Shown: positions 1 to 9,516 of the stretch, in pieces
Numbering within the stretch: position 1 is the first letter of the stretch
Layout: each line of letters starts with the position of its first letter
Assembly: GCF_900102465.1 (NCBI RefSeq)
Contig: NZ_FNBW01000001.1
Location: forward strand, 558,557 to 622,556
Origin: Thalassobaculum litoreum DSM 18839
GTDB taxonomy: Bacteria > Pseudomonadota > Alphaproteobacteria > Thalassobaculales > Thalassobaculaceae
DNA: 64,000 bases
Direction of reading: 5' to 3'
Made by a program: the position numbers and the translations under genes
Notes under the pieces: generated by a model
The model's input: the letters and a program-made list of their open reading frames with translations, nothing else
The model's database searches: none
What the model was told of the DNA's origin: nothing

Positions 1-2
1 CC

Positions 3-86
3 GGCGCCTTCGCCGGGCTCGCCATGGGGCTGAACGCCCTGGCGACCGCGATCCTTTTGCCCCTGATCTGGGCATGGTTGTTCTGA
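3..86 (+). CDS. C-terminal end of an LrgB/CidB-like membrane protein (partial)
   Basis: The window opens inside a gene. The frame starting at base 3 reads about 27 residues to a TGA at 84-86. The peptide is hydrophobic and contains GLAMGLNALATAILLPL, which resembles the final membrane segment of LrgB-family proteins (murein hydrolase export regulation / organic acid efflux partner of LrgA). Only this tail is available, so the family call rests on one short motif. The rest lies upstream of the window. Confidence 0.5.
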   Translation, partial: GAFAGLAMGLNALATAILLPLIWAWLF

Positions 87-165
87 TCCCCATATAGTCG
101 GGCGACGGATATCGGCCGCCCGTGCGTTACCCGATACCTGCCGGTGGATCTGAGGAGAACTCGCC

Positions 166-954
166 ATGGCGCACATTGCAGCCGCGCGCCGAAGCCTGTC
201 GCCGGGTGGGTGCCCCGCGCTCACCATCGCCCTGTTGGCGATCATGCTCGTCCTGGGCGGCTGTGTCGGCCAGCAGGCGGCAGCACCACCGGAGATCGCC
301 TTCGGCCCCGGCGACCCGCGCGCCCTGGTCCTGGTCGGCATCAGCGCCGGTCAGCGCGACGGCACCCTCACCTTCACCCGGCTGGCCGACGGCAGCGACC
401 GCCTGCTGTCATCGAGCGAGCGGGACGAGCCGATCCGCTTCGCCGTCTCCAACGACGACGCGGCGACCGTCCTCCTCGTCGCCCCGGGCCGCTACCTGAT
501 CAGCGAGGCCGCCATCGTCACCGGCAAGAGCCAGGAGTACCGTCCCGCCTATGGCGGCGGCTTCGGCTATCACGACTATCGCCACAGCCCGCATCCCTAC
601 TGGTTCCACCACGGCTGGCACTCCGGCGTGCATGGCGGCTGGCGGACCGAGCGCGTTACGGTGACCGAGGGCGAACGCTTCCAGGTGAAGAACGGGCCAC
701 GCGGGGTGGAGAACCAGGCCTGGATCATCACCGTGCCAGCCGGTCAGGTGACAGCGCTGGGGCATTTCGCCTTCGAGTGGACCCGGTCGAGCAACGTACT
801 GAACGTGGCGCACACGCCGTACAAGCCCGAGATCGTCGACCGGGCGCTGGCCGGCTATGGCGGCGTCACGGCCCCGGTGGTGGAAGCCGAGTGGAGCCTG
901 TACGGCCCGGACCTTCCCCCGCCGCCGATGATGCACTGGTCACGGGCGTATTGA
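166..954 (+). CDS. Hypothetical lipoprotein with a histidine-rich segment
   Basis: This 262-residue protein has a hydrophobic N-terminus ending in a lipobox (VLGGC, Cys33), so it is probably a lipoprotein. A GAGGAG run precedes the ATG. Residues 51-120 look like a beta-rich domain. Residues 125-159 are rich in Tyr, Gly and His, with seven histidines (about 136, 140, 143, 148, 149, 152 and 156) that could bind a metal or lie on a flexible surface loop. The C-terminus ends in a proline run. I do not recognise the family. It faces the minus-strand decarboxylase, whose end is 15 bp away, so it is probably an independent unit. Confidence 0.75.
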   Translation: MAHIAAARRSLSPGGCPALTIALLAIMLVLGGCVGQQAAAPPEIAFGPGDPRALVLVGISAGQRDGTLTFTRLADGSDRLLSSSERDEPIRFAVSNDDAATVLLVAPGRYLISEAAIVTGKSQEYRPAYGGGFGYHDYRHSPHPYWFHHGWHSGVHGGWRTERVTVTEGERFQVKNGPRGVENQAWIITVPAGQVTALGHFAFEWTRSSNVLNVAHTPYKPEIVDRALAGYGGVTAPVVEAEWSLYGPDLPPPPMMHWSRAY

Positions 955-969
955 GGGCGCGCTGGAGGA

Positions 970-2382
970 CTATTCCGACGCCAGCTCCCGGATCACCGCC
1001 CAGCCCTCTTCCACATGGCGCTGCTCGGTGCGGGTCTGGCCGATCGACATGCGGATGACATAGCGGCCGCCGACCCGGTTCTGGGTCAGGTAGATCCGGC
1101 CGTCGTCGTTGATCCGGTGCAGCAGCGCCTCGTTCAGCCGGTCTAGGTCGGCCGGATCGTCCACGCCGGACGGATGGAAGCGGAAATTGATCAGCGACAG
1201 CATCGGCGGTGCCATGATCTCGAAGTCGGGATCGGCCTCGACCCAGGCAGCGAACAGCCCGCCCAGGCGCACATGCTCGCGGATGATCGTCCGCAGCCCC
1301 TCCACCCCGTAGCTGCGGATCACGAACCACAGCTTCAGCGCCCGGAACCGGCGGCCCAGCGGCACGCCCCAGTCCCGGTAGTCGAAGACGGCATCGGCCT
1401 CGCGGCTCTTCAGGAACTCCGGCAGGATCGAGAAGGTGCGGACCAGGGCGTCCGGATCCTTCACGTAATGGGCCGAGCAGTCGAAATTGGTCAGCAGCCA
1501 CTTGTGCGGGTTGAAGACCACGCTGTCGGCCAGCTCGATGCCGTCGAACATCCAGCGGTGTTCCGGGCAGATCAGAGCGCTTCCGGCCCATGCGGCATCC
1601 ACGTGCAGGAAGATGTCGTAGCGCCGGCACAACTCACCGATCGCCCGCAGCGGATCGACCGCCCCCACCCCGGTGCCGCCGATCGACGCGACCACGCAGA
1701 CCGGCCGGATGCCGGCGGCCAGATCGGCCTCGATCGCCGCCTCCAGGGAGTCGACCCGCAGCCGGAAGGCGTCGTCCACCGGGATCTTGCGGAATCCGGC
1801 AAGGCCGAGGCCGGCGATCTTCACGTTCTTCTCGGTCGCCGAATGGGTCTGCTCCGAGGTGTAGATCGCCATCGGCGGATGCGCCTTCAGGCCCTCGGCG
1901 TTCACGCCCCAGCCGGTCGCCTTCTCCCGCGCGGTCAGGATGGCGGCCAGAATGGCGCTGGAGGCGCTGTCCTGAATCACTCCGGTGAAGCCCCGCGGCA
2001 TGCCGACCATCTGGCGCAGCCAGTCCAGCACCCTGGTCTCCATCTCGGTCGCCGCCGGGCTGGTCTGCCACAGCATGCACTGGGCGCCCAGCGTGGCGGT
2101 CAGCATCTCCGCCAGGACCGAGGGCGGACTGGAATTGGCCGGGAAATAGGCGAAGAACCGCGGGTGCTGCCAATGGGTGATCCCGGGCATCACGTCGCGC
2201 TGGAAGTCGGCGAAGATGGTCTCCATCGCCTCGCCCATGTCCGGTGGGCTCTCGGGCAGTCTGGCGGAGATCTCGCCCGGCCGGGTCTGGGCGCGGACCG
2301 GATGCTGCTCCACCCCGTCCAGGAAGTCCGCCATCCAGTCGACCATGGCGTGGGCGTGGCGGCGGAACTCCTCGGGCGTCAT
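970..2382 (-). CDS. Pyridoxal-5'-phosphate-dependent (aromatic-type) amino acid decarboxylase
   Basis: At 470 residues this is a full-length group II PLP decarboxylase. The PLP lysine is in NPHKWL (K294), the cofactor-nitrogen aspartate is in HVDAAWAG (about D262), and the stacking His is near 180 (SEQTHSA). The family removes CO2 from aromatic amino acids (Trp, Tyr, Phe, DOPA) or sometimes glutamate. The N-terminal HPRFFAYFP motif fits the aromatic branch, but the exact substrate cannot be read from sequence. Its ATG lies one base past the stop of the LytM gene, so it is probably the last gene of the minus-strand block. Confidence 0.85.
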   Translation of the reverse strand: MTPEEFRRHAHAMVDWMADFLDGVEQHPVRAQTRPGEISARLPESPPDMGEAMETIFADFQRDVMPGITHWQHPRFFAYFPANSSPPSVLAEMLTATLGAQCMLWQTSPAATEMETRVLDWLRQMVGMPRGFTGVIQDSASSAILAAILTAREKATGWGVNAEGLKAHPPMAIYTSEQTHSATEKNVKIAGLGLAGFRKIPVDDAFRLRVDSLEAAIEADLAAGIRPVCVVASIGGTGVGAVDPLRAIGELCRRYDIFLHVDAAWAGSALICPEHRWMFDGIELADSVVFNPHKWLLTNFDCSAHYVKDPDALVRTFSILPEFLKSREADAVFDYRDWGVPLGRRFRALKLWFVIRSYGVEGLRTIIREHVRLGGLFAAWVEADPDFEIMAPPMLSLINFRFHPSGVDDPADLDRLNEALLHRINDDGRIYLTQNRVGGRYVIRMSIGQTRTEQRHVEEGWAVIRELASE

Positions 2383-2383
2383 C

Positions 2384-3532
2384 TCAGTCGGCTTCCAGCA
2401 TGGAGATCTGCGCCGGCGGCAGCTGCTTGCTCGGATCGACCGGGCGCGGCCCCTTGCGGATCTCGAAATGCAGCTGCGGCTGGGACACGTTGCCGGTCTG
2501 GCCCACCGTGGCGATCACCTGACCGCGCTGCACCTGGTCGCCGCGGCCGACCAGCAGCTGGTCGGCATGGGCATATGCGGTGGTGTAGCCGTCGTCGTGC
2601 TTGACCAGCAGCAGGTTACCGAACCCGCGCAGCTCGTTGCCGGCATAGACCACGATCCCGTTCTCCGCCGCCCGCACTTCCGAGCCGGCCGGGGCCAGGA
2701 TGTTGATGCCGTCGTTGTGCAGTCCGCCCTCGCGCGGTCCGAAGCCGGAGATCACCCGCCCCTTCACCGGCCAGGTGAAGCCGCGGCCGGTCTTCGGCGG
2801 CGGCGTGAGCAGGACCGCCCGGGTCTCGGTCGGCGTGAGGCTGCGCCTTGTGGCGACGGTCTGGGCGGCCGGCTCCGAGGGTGCCGATTGGGGCACCGTG
2901 CCGGGGCGCGGCTGCGGCACCGGCGTTCCCGGCGCGGCGGCGACCGTCGTGTTCCGGGTCCCCTCGCCGGAGACCGGGAAGTGCAGCTGACCGCCCGCAC
3001 TCCAGGGCCGGTTGCCGCCGGGCGTGGGCGGCGGGACGTCGCTGGAGCCGACCTGGGGCTGCGGGGCCGTCTTGGGCTGACGGGCGGCGACGGTGACCTC
3101 GCCCTGCGGCGCGTCGGACCCCGTGGGCAGCCGCAGCCGCTCGCCGACCCTTATCGTGTAGGGCGGCCTCAGGTTGTTGGCGACCACGAGGGAGCGCATG
3201 GACACGCCGTAACGCTCGGCGATCTCCGACACTGTGTCGCCGGAGCGCACCACGTGAACCGCACTCGCCGGCAGGCGGACCTGATCGCCCGGGCGCAGCA
3301 GATAGGGCGGCCGCAGGCCGTTGGCGTCGATGATGGCCCGCGGGCTGACGCCGTAGCGCTGGGAGATCTGATAGACGTTGTCGCCGGGGCGGACGACGAC
3401 GATACCGTCGGCAGGGATCGTGCTGGCGGCGGCCGAACCCTGACGGGGCGCGTTGAGCGCACGCGGCGTCGAGCTCATGGCGCATCCGGCCAGGAGCAGA
3501 GCGGCTACCGCGATCAGAACGGCCTGCTTCAC
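2384..3532 (-). CDS. nlpD: NlpD/EnvC-type LysM-LytM (M23) lipoprotein
   Basis: This 382-residue protein has a signal peptide with a lipobox (LLLAGC, Cys17). Two LysM domains follow (about 44-90 and 93-137, both with the GD...I..RYGVS pattern), then a proline-rich linker and a C-terminal LytM/M23 domain (about 265-375). The usual zinc-ligand signatures are altered: the HxxxD position reads NDGIN and the final HxH reads QLH. In this family, loss of zinc ligands marks amidase activators (EnvC, NlpD) rather than active endopeptidases. It probably sits in the outer membrane and activates a murein amidase during division. Placement after surE-pcm matches nlpD in many proteobacteria. Confidence 0.85.
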   Translation of the reverse strand: MKQAVLIAVAALLLAGCAMSSTPRALNAPRQGSAAASTIPADGIVVVRPGDNVYQISQRYGVSPRAIIDANGLRPPYLLRPGDQVRLPASAVHVVRSGDTVSEIAERYGVSMRSLVVANNLRPPYTIRVGERLRLPTGSDAPQGEVTVAARQPKTAPQPQVGSSDVPPPTPGGNRPWSAGGQLHFPVSGEGTRNTTVAAAPGTPVPQPRPGTVPQSAPSEPAAQTVATRRSLTPTETRAVLLTPPPKTGRGFTWPVKGRVISGFGPREGGLHNDGINILAPAGSEVRAAENGIVVYAGNELRGFGNLLLVKHDDGYTTAYAHADQLLVGRGDQVQRGQVIATVGQTGNVSQPQLHFEIRKGPRPVDPSKQLPPAQISMLEAD

Positions 3533-3684
3533 GTCACCCCCATCGGCACTCGCGGAAAGGACGACAATCGTGTCACACCGCCCTTATGACCTCAAACGCC
3601 GAATTATTCAATGAATCCCAGTTACTCTCGGAATATTCTAACGCTCAAGGTGATCCGCGGTTCCCAAATCGTCGGCCCCGTGTC

Positions 3685-4335
3685 TCATCCGGCGATGGAT
3701 CGCACCTCGCCCGGCACCAGAGGCACGAAACGCACGTCGAGCAGCGGTTCCTCAACGATCCCCTCGGCCGTGCGGCGGTAGCGGATCAGTTTCTGTACGT
3801 CGGAGGACCGCCCGACCGGGATCACCAGCCGCCCGCCCTCGCCCAACTGCTCCAGCAGCGCGTCGGGCACCTTCGAGGCCGCGGCGGTGACGATGATCGC
3901 CTGAAACGGCGCCTGTTCCGGCCAGCCCTTCCAGCCGTCGCCCACCCGTGTGTGCAGGTTGTGCAGCTTCATCTCGGCGAACCGCGCCTCGGCGGTGGTC
4001 ATCAGCTCCCTGTGCCGTTCCACCGTGTAGACCCGCCGCGCCACCTTGGACAGGACGGCGGCCTGGTACCCGGATCCGGTACCGATCTCCAGCACCTTGG
4101 TGCGGTCGGTCAGCTCCAGGGCCTGGGTCATGTAGGCGACGACGAAAGGCTGGCTGATGGTCTGGCCTTGGGCGATCGGCAGGGCCCGGTCCTCCCACGC
4201 CTGATCGAGAAAGGCGGGATCGACAAACAGCTCGCGTGGGACGCGTTCCAGCGCACCGAGAACCCGCGCGTCGGTGATACCACCGCGCCGCAACCCCATG
4301 ATGAGGCGTATCTTGCGGGCCTTGTCGTGACTCAC
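3685..4335 (-). CDS. pcm: Protein-L-isoaspartate O-methyltransferase
   Basis: The enzyme methylates isoaspartyl residues with SAM so that damaged proteins can be repaired. The SAM-binding motif VLEIGTGSGY is at about 81-90 and the substrate motif GQTISQP at about 57-63. I start it at the GTG at 4335, which overlaps the surE TGA (GTGA) and gives 216 residues, normal for the family. An in-frame ATG follows at about residue 13 as an alternative. A longer upstream extension of the frame lies wholly inside surE and is not coding. The surE-pcm pair is a classic stationary-phase repair operon. Confidence 0.9.
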   Translation of the reverse strand: MSHDKARKIRLIMGLRRGGITDARVLGALERVPRELFVDPAFLDQAWEDRALPIAQGQTISQPFVVAYMTQALELTDRTKVLEIGTGSGYQAAVLSKVARRVYTVERHRELMTTAEARFAEMKLHNLHTRVGDGWKGWPEQAPFQAIIVTAAASKVPDALLEQLGEGGRLVIPVGRSSDVQKLIRYRRTAEGIVEEPLLDVRFVPLVPGEVRSIAG

Positions 4336-5114
4336 GCGAATGCCCCTTTCAGCTCCTCCAGGGTCGAGCGATCCGTCGTATCCAGCGCCACCGGCGTCAC
4401 CGAGATGGCCTTGTCGCGCACCGCGGCGATGTCCGTGCCCGGCTCGGCGTCCCGGGCCTTCAGCATGGCCCCCACCCAGAAATAGGGGCGCCCCCGCGGA
4501 TCGGTACCCCGGATCACCTCGTCGCCCGTCTTCTGCCGGCCCTGGGTGGTGGCCCGGATGCCGGTGATCTCGTCCGGACCGCAGGGCGGGAAATTCACGC
4601 TGATAACCGTGTCGGCCGGCCATCCTCCGGCACAGAGCCGGCGGATCAGATCCGGCCCATGGGTCTCCGCGGTCGCCCAGGGCGCCTTGCCGTCCGGCGG
4701 CACGAACTGGCTGAGCGCGATCGCCGGAATGCCCAGAACCATGCCCTCCATCGCCGCCGAGATCGTCCCGGAATACCGCACGTCCTCGCCGAGATTATAA
4801 CCCTGGTTCACCCCGGATAGCACCAGGGTCGGCTTGCGGTCCTTCAGCACCTCGTGCACCGCCAGCAGGACGCAGTCGGTGGGCGTGCCGTCGACCGCGA
4901 AGCGCTGCTCCTCGATCTGCCGCAGCCGCAGGGGCCGCAGCAGGGTCACGGAATGGCCCGTGCCGCTCTGGTTGGTCTCCGGCGCGACAACCCAGACGTC
5001 GTCGCTGAAGGTGCGGGCGATGCGGGTCAGCACCGCAATGCCGTCGGCGGCGTAGCCGTCGTCGTTGGTGACGAGAATACGCGCGCCGTCGAGGTCCACC
5101 GGGCGATGGGTCAT
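4332..5114 (-). CDS. surE: 5'/3'-nucleotidase SurE
   Basis: SurE is a metal-dependent phosphatase acting on nucleoside monophosphates, often with exopolyphosphatase activity. The 260-residue frame opens with the hallmark [14 protein letters not shown] (metal ligands D18 and D19) and carries the second signature [10 protein letters not shown]. The ATG at 5114 overlaps the serS TGA by four bases, and the gene ends in a four-base overlap with pcm, so serS-surE-pcm are very probably translationally coupled. Confidence 0.95.
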   Translation of the reverse strand: MTHRPVDLDGARILVTNDDGYAADGIAVLTRIARTFSDDVWVVAPETNQSGTGHSVTLLRPLRLRQIEEQRFAVDGTPTDCVLLAVHEVLKDRKPTLVLSGVNQGYNLGEDVRYSGTISAAMEGMVLGIPAIALSQFVPPDGKAPWATAETHGPDLIRRLCAGGWPADTVISVNFPPCGPDEITGIRATTQGRQKTGDEVIRGTDPRGRPYFWVGAMLKARDAEPGTDIAAVRDKAISVTPVALDTTDRSTLEELKGAFA

Positions 5115-6397
5115 GCGGCGGTCTCGATCCGGTCGCGCCCGAAATACGGCCGCAGAGCCTCCGGGATGGTCACCGACCCGTCCTGCTCCTGGTAGGTCTC
5201 CAGAATGGCGATCATGGTGCGGCCGATGGCGAGGCCGGAGCCGTTCAGCGTGTGGACGAAGTCCGTCTTCTTCTCGCCCTTCGCCTTGAAGCGGCCCTTC
5301 ATGCGCCGCGCCTGGAACGGACCGCAGGTGGAGCAGGACGAGATCTCGCGATACTGCCCCTTCCCGTCGTCCTGCCCCGGCAGCCAGACCTCCAGATCGT
5401 AGGTGCGCCGGGCGGTGAAGCCCATGTCGCCGGTGGACAGCTTCATCACCCGATAGGCGAGATCCAACTTCTGCAGGATGGTCTCGGCGCAATTGGTCAT
5501 GCGCTCAAGCTCCTCGTCCGACTTGTCGGGATGGACGATGGAGACGAGCTCGACCTTGGTGAACTGGTGTTGGCGGATCATGCCGCGGGTGTCGCGCCCG
5601 GCCGCACCGGCTTCCGAGCGGAAGCACGGGGTGTAGGCGGTGAAGCGCAGCGGCAGCTCCTCCTCCTCCACGATGCTGTCGGCGACCAGATTGGTCAGCG
5701 GCACCTCTGCCGTCGGGATCAGCCAGCGGCCGTCGGTGGTCTGGAACAGATCCTCGGCGAATTTCGGCAGCTGCCCGGTGCCGAAAACGGCGGCGTCGCG
5801 CACCATGTAGGGCGGGATCACCTCCATATAGCCGAACTCGCCGGTATGAACGTCCAGCATGAAGGACGCGATCGCGCGCTCCAGACGGGCGAGGTCGCTC
5901 TTCAGCACGACGAATCGGGAGCCGGCCAGCTTGGCGCCGAGCTCGAAGTCCATCATGCCGAGGCCTTCGCCTAGGGCGACATGGTCCTTGGGCACGAAGT
6001 TGAAGCTGCGCGGCTCCCCGACGGTGCGGACCAGGAGGTTGGCGCTCTCGTCCGGCCCGTCCGGCACGTCGTCGGCCGGGATGTTCGGCACGGTGGCCAG
6101 CAGGGTCTCGACCTCGGCGGCGAGCGTGCGCTCGGCCTCCTCGAGCTGAGCCATACGGTCCTTGAGTTCCGCCACCTCGGCCATCAGCGCGCCGGCGTCC
6201 TCGCCGTTGCGCTTGGCGATGCCGATCTGCTTGGAGGCCTCGTTGCGGCGCTGCTGGGCGGTCTGCAACTCGGTGGTCACGGATCGCCATTCCGCGTCCT
6301 TGGCCAGAATGGCTTCGGAAGACGGCGCCACGCCCCGGCGGGCTAGACCTCTGTCGAAGGCGGCGGCGTCGTCGCGGATGCTGCGAATGTCGTGCAT
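5111..6397 (-). CDS. serS: Seryl-tRNA synthetase
   Basis: This class II aminoacyl-tRNA synthetase charges tRNA-Ser. It has 428 residues, normal for bacteria. The N-terminal 110 residues are a coiled-coil tRNA-binding arm rich in Glu, Ala and Arg. The catalytic core has PTAEVPLTN, motif 2 ([14 protein letters not shown]) and motif 3 ([10 protein letters not shown]). The gene follows tatC and overlaps surE by ATGA, so it probably lies in one transcript with tatABC. Confidence 0.97.
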   Translation of the reverse strand: MHDIRSIRDDAAAFDRGLARRGVAPSSEAILAKDAEWRSVTTELQTAQQRRNEASKQIGIAKRNGEDAGALMAEVAELKDRMAQLEEAERTLAAEVETLLATVPNIPADDVPDGPDESANLLVRTVGEPRSFNFVPKDHVALGEGLGMMDFELGAKLAGSRFVVLKSDLARLERAIASFMLDVHTGEFGYMEVIPPYMVRDAAVFGTGQLPKFAEDLFQTTDGRWLIPTAEVPLTNLVADSIVEEEELPLRFTAYTPCFRSEAGAAGRDTRGMIRQHQFTKVELVSIVHPDKSDEELERMTNCAETILQKLDLAYRVMKLSTGDMGFTARRTYDLEVWLPGQDDGKGQYREISSCSTCGPFQARRMKGRFKAKGEKKTDFVHTLNGSGLAIGRTMIAILETYQEQDGSVTIPEALRPYFGRDRIETAA

Positions 6398-6484
6398 GAC
6401 CGGCTCTGCGGGCTGATTGCGGGTCCGCCGGTTATATCGGCGGCACCCGAAACGGTCCAGAGAGCCTTGCGGTCAGGTCACGGT

Positions 6485-7303
6485 TCAGGGAGTGGAGCCG
6501 TCGTCGTCCGCTGCCTCGGCCTCTTCCTCGCGCTTCTTCTCGATGAACTGCGCGGCGAGGATCGAGATCTCGTAGAGCAGGATGATCGGTACCGCGAGCA
6601 GCACCTGGCTGATCACATCCGGCGGCGTGAGGATCGCCGCCGCCACGAAGGCCACGACGATGGCATATTTGCGCTTATCCCGCAGGCCCTGGGCGCTGAC
6701 GATGCCGACCTTGGCCAGCAGAATCAGCAGAACCGGCAGCTCGAAGGCAACGCCGAAGGCGAAGATCAGACGCATCACCAGCGACAGGTACTGGTCGACC
6801 TTCGGCTCCAGGGTCATGGCGAGGTTGCCGTCGACGCCGGATGTCTCGAAGCTGGCGAAGAACTGCCACGCGAGCGGGATGACGATGTAATAGACCATCG
6901 CCGCGCCGAGCAGGAACAGCACCGGCGTCGCCACCAGGAACGGCAGAAATGCGCGGCGCTCGTGCTTGTAGAGACCGGGCGCGATGAACAGCCAGATCTG
7001 CATCGACACCAACGGGAACGACACGCAGGCGGCGAAGAAGAAGCCGACCTTGATATAGGTGAAGAACGCCTCGTGCAGGGCGGTGTAGATCAGCCGACGG
7101 CCCTCCTGACCCGCCCACATCTCGTGCAGCGGCTCCACCAGGAAACGGAAGATCGGTTCGGCTAGGTAATAGCCGAGGAAGAAACACACGACGAACGCCG
7201 CGACGGCGTAGATCAGCCGGCTGCGAAGCTCGACCAGATGATCCAGCAGCGGCATCTTACCGCCCTCGAGATCGGAGTCGGGGTCCTTGGTGCTGTCGGC
7301 CAT
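6485..7303 (-). CDS. tatC: Sec-independent protein translocase TatC
   Basis: TatC is the polytopic core of the twin-arginine translocase and binds the twin-Arg signal peptide. The 272-residue product has the N-terminal HLVELRSRL motif containing the conserved Glu of the signal-binding site, followed by about six hydrophobic segments, and ends in an acidic cytoplasmic tail. It starts 6 bp after the tatB stop. The complete tatABC set is present. Confidence 0.97.
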   Translation of the reverse strand: MADSTKDPDSDLEGGKMPLLDHLVELRSRLIYAVAAFVVCFFLGYYLAEPIFRFLVEPLHEMWAGQEGRRLIYTALHEAFFTYIKVGFFFAACVSFPLVSMQIWLFIAPGLYKHERRAFLPFLVATPVLFLLGAAMVYYIVIPLAWQFFASFETSGVDGNLAMTLEPKVDQYLSLVMRLIFAFGVAFELPVLLILLAKVGIVSAQGLRDKRKYAIVVAFVAAAILTPPDVISQVLLAVPIILLYEISILAAQFIEKKREEEAEAADDDGSTP

Positions 7304-7309
7304 CTGAGG

Positions 7310-7891
7310 TCAACCCTGTCCGGAGGCGGCACTGTCGGCCGTCGGCCGAGGGGTCTTGGTCTCCTCGGCCGGCGCGGTCGTTCCGGACGCGGCCTCAGTC
7401 TTGGGCGGGTCGGCCTTAGGCGGATCGGCCTTTGGTGGATCCGACTTGGGCGGGGACGCCGTCACCGACTTGGCGGCGTAGTCCTCGGCCGTCTCGACCG
7501 CCGGCGCCGATGCCGACCCCGAACCCGACTTGGACATGCCGCTCTTGGCCTCGCTGTCCAAGGCCTTCAGATCCGCCTCGATCTCCTCGGCATTGGCCGA
7601 CTTGCGCGCCTCTTCGACGCTGCTTCGGACCGAGCCGTCGGGATCGAACTGCTTCTCCAGGCTCTTGCCGATCCCGTCCTTGGAGATCGACTGAACCTCG
7701 CGGCGCACGTCCTCGAGCTCCGCCTCGCGGGCCACCTCTTCCAGGCTGTTCTGGAATTCCCGCGCCATCGAGCGCGCCTTGCGCACCCACTGGCTGATGG
7801 AACGGACCACACGCGGCAGATCCTTGGGACCCACCACGATCACGGTAATGATGGCGATCAGGATGAATTCCTGCCATCCAAGGTCGAACAT
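7310..7891 (-). CDS. tatB: Sec-independent protein translocase TatB
   Basis: The 193-residue protein begins MFDLGWQEFILI, with one N-terminal membrane helix (about 5-22), the GPKDLPR hinge and a long charged amphipathic helix (to about residue 85), as in TatB. The C-terminal half is low complexity. It has a short tandem repeat of the unit DPPKA (four near copies, encoded at about 7398-7460) and a Ser/Ala/Thr-rich tail. This tail is not conserved in the family and is probably disordered. The gene lies between tatA and tatC. Confidence 0.93.
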   Translation of the reverse strand: MFDLGWQEFILIAIITVIVVGPKDLPRVVRSISQWVRKARSMAREFQNSLEEVAREAELEDVRREVQSISKDGIGKSLEKQFDPDGSVRSSVEEARKSANAEEIEADLKALDSEAKSGMSKSGSGSASAPAVETAEDYAAKSVTASPPKSDPPKADPPKADPPKTEAASGTTAPAEETKTPRPTADSAASGQG

Positions 7892-7957
7892 GGCGGCCCT
7901 CGCTGCGCCCGTTTAAGCCCGGGGGCCGCGCCACGAGGGCGCGACCGCGGACGGGGA

Positions 7958-8194
7958 TCAGCTCTTGACGGTCTGATTGGTGTTCTTGTTGACGTCCTGC
8001 TGCTCGTCGCTCTCGTTGGCGACGGACTTGTTGGCCTGCTCGGCCTCGTCTTCTTCGGACTTCATGCCCTGCTTGAAGTTCTTCAGGCCTTTGCCGAAGT
8101 CCCCCATCAAGCTGGAAATCTTGCCTTTGCCGCCGAACAGCAGAAGCACGACTGCCAGCACGACGAGCCAGTGCCAGATGCTGAAACTACCCAT
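7958..8194 (-). CDS. tatA: Sec-independent protein translocase TatA
   Basis: The ATG at 8194 starts the standard TatA opening ([22 protein letters not shown]), one membrane helix followed by an amphipathic helix with the FGKGLKNFK motif, and gives 78 residues, typical for TatA. The frame stays open upstream to 8431, but that extension has no TatA character and I exclude it. TatA oligomers form the translocation pore. The 133 bp gap to the ABC ATPase upstream is large enough to hold a promoter for the tat operon. Confidence 0.95.
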   Translation of the reverse strand: MGSFSIWHWLVVLAVVLLLFGGKGKISSLMGDFGKGLKNFKQGMKSEEDEAEQANKSVANESDEQQDVNKNTNQTVKS

Positions 8195-8327
8195 GAAACG
8201 CTCCCAAGACTCGAGTGGGGATGATTCTCCGACCGTACCGGGCGATTGCGGCCAGATCATGCCCATGAATTCGGGCGGACCATACACGACCAACCCCAAG
8301 GGCGGCAACGCACTCCGATCCTTTCCT

Positions 8328-9461
8328 CTATTTGGGGACGTTGGCCGGAAACACAAAGGTTTGAGCGGGGTCGACCGATACGCGTACCCGCGTACCCGGT
8401 CGCGGCAGAAAGACGCCAGGTACGCGGGCATGAAGGTGCAGGCTTTCCCCCAGCCGTGCCCCCTCTCCCCGCATCGTCAGATGGACGAGACTGGTGCGGC
8501 CCAGCAGCCTGGCCTGCTCGACTTCGCCGCAGGGATCGCGGCTAAAGCCCTCGGACAGCGCCTCGATCCGCACGCCTTCCGGCCGGATAACGACCGAGAC
8601 CTCGGTGCCGTCCGCGATCCCGTCGGATGCGACGGTTCCGACCAGGGTGTCCACCGCCGCGCCCTGCACCCGCCCCTCGATCAGGTTCACCTCGCCGAAG
8701 AAGGCGGCGACGAACGCGTCGGCCGGGGCGCAGTAGAGGTCGGCCGGGCTACCCTGCTGGACGATGCGACCGTCGCGCATCACGGCGATTCGGTCGGCCA
8801 TGAACATGGCCTCTTCGGAATCGTGGGTGACCATCAGGCAGGCGGACCCGCTGGATTTCAGGATGTGCAGCACCTCGTCGCGCACCCGGTCGCGCAGCCG
8901 CGCGTCCAGTCCGGAATACGGCTCGTCGAGCAGCACGACCCGAGGCTTCGGCGCCAGCGCCCGGGCCAGCGCCACCCGCTGCTGCTGGCCGCCGGACAGC
9001 TCATGGGGAAAGGCGTCCGCCATGTCCGCCAGGCCGACCATCTCCAGCACCTCGACGCCGCGGGCGATCCGGTCGCCGGCCGGCCAGCCGGTCAGCCCGA
9101 AGATGACATTGCCCATCACGTCGAGATGCGGAAACAGGGCGTAGTCCTGGAACACCAGCCCGACGCCGCGCTTCTCGGGCGCCAAATTGGTGCCGCCCCC
9201 GGCCACGCGCTGTCCGTCCAGGGCGACCTCGCCCTCCTGAAGATCCTCAAGGCCCGCGGCCAGGCGCAGGATCGTGGTCTTGCCGCAGCCCGACGGCCCC
9301 AGCAGACAGACCACCTCGCCCGGTGCCACGGCCACATCCACCCCGTCGACCGCCTGGACGGCGCCATAGGCGTGGCGGATGCCGGTCAAGGCCAGAGCCG
9401 GCGGAACGCGCCGCGGCGAGGCCGCGAGCGGGTGCGAGGATTGAAGCGCGGAAACGGTCAT
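8328..9461 (-). CDS. ABC transporter ATP-binding protein (FbpC/PotA-like, with C-terminal TOBE region)
   Basis: The 377-residue ATPase has Walker A GPSGCGKT (55-62), a Q-loop in [10 protein letters not shown], signature LSGGQQ (155-160), Walker B VVLLDE (175-180) and the switch His in VTHD (about 213). The C-terminal 120 residues look like the TOBE-type domain of the iron(III)/polyamine/sulfate uptake ATPases, and the wording is closest to the FbpC branch. No permease or binding protein lies nearby, so the substrate is unknown and the partners must be encoded elsewhere. It interrupts the usual scpB-tatA order. Confidence 0.88.
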   Translation of the reverse strand: MTVSALQSSHPLAASPRRVPPALALTGIRHAYGAVQAVDGVDVAVAPGEVVCLLGPSGCGKTTILRLAAGLEDLQEGEVALDGQRVAGGGTNLAPEKRGVGLVFQDYALFPHLDVMGNVIFGLTGWPAGDRIARGVEVLEMVGLADMADAFPHELSGGQQQRVALARALAPKPRVVLLDEPYSGLDARLRDRVRDEVLHILKSSGSACLMVTHDSEEAMFMADRIAVMRDGRIVQQGSPADLYCAPADAFVAAFFGEVNLIEGRVQGAAVDTLVGTVASDGIADGTEVSVVIRPEGVRIEALSEGFSRDPCGEVEQARLLGRTSLVHLTMRGEGARLGESLHLHARVPGVFLPRPGTRVRVSVDPAQTFVFPANVPK

Positions 9462-9516
9462 GACCTGTCAGATACACATCGCGACAGGCCGGGACAAGGC
9501 ACCGCGGATCGCGGCG

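Noticed and set aside
7398-7460. Short tandem repeat in tatB
   Set aside because: Four copies of a 15-base unit encode DPPKA in a disordered tail. It is a coding microrepeat, not a regulatory element or CRISPR.
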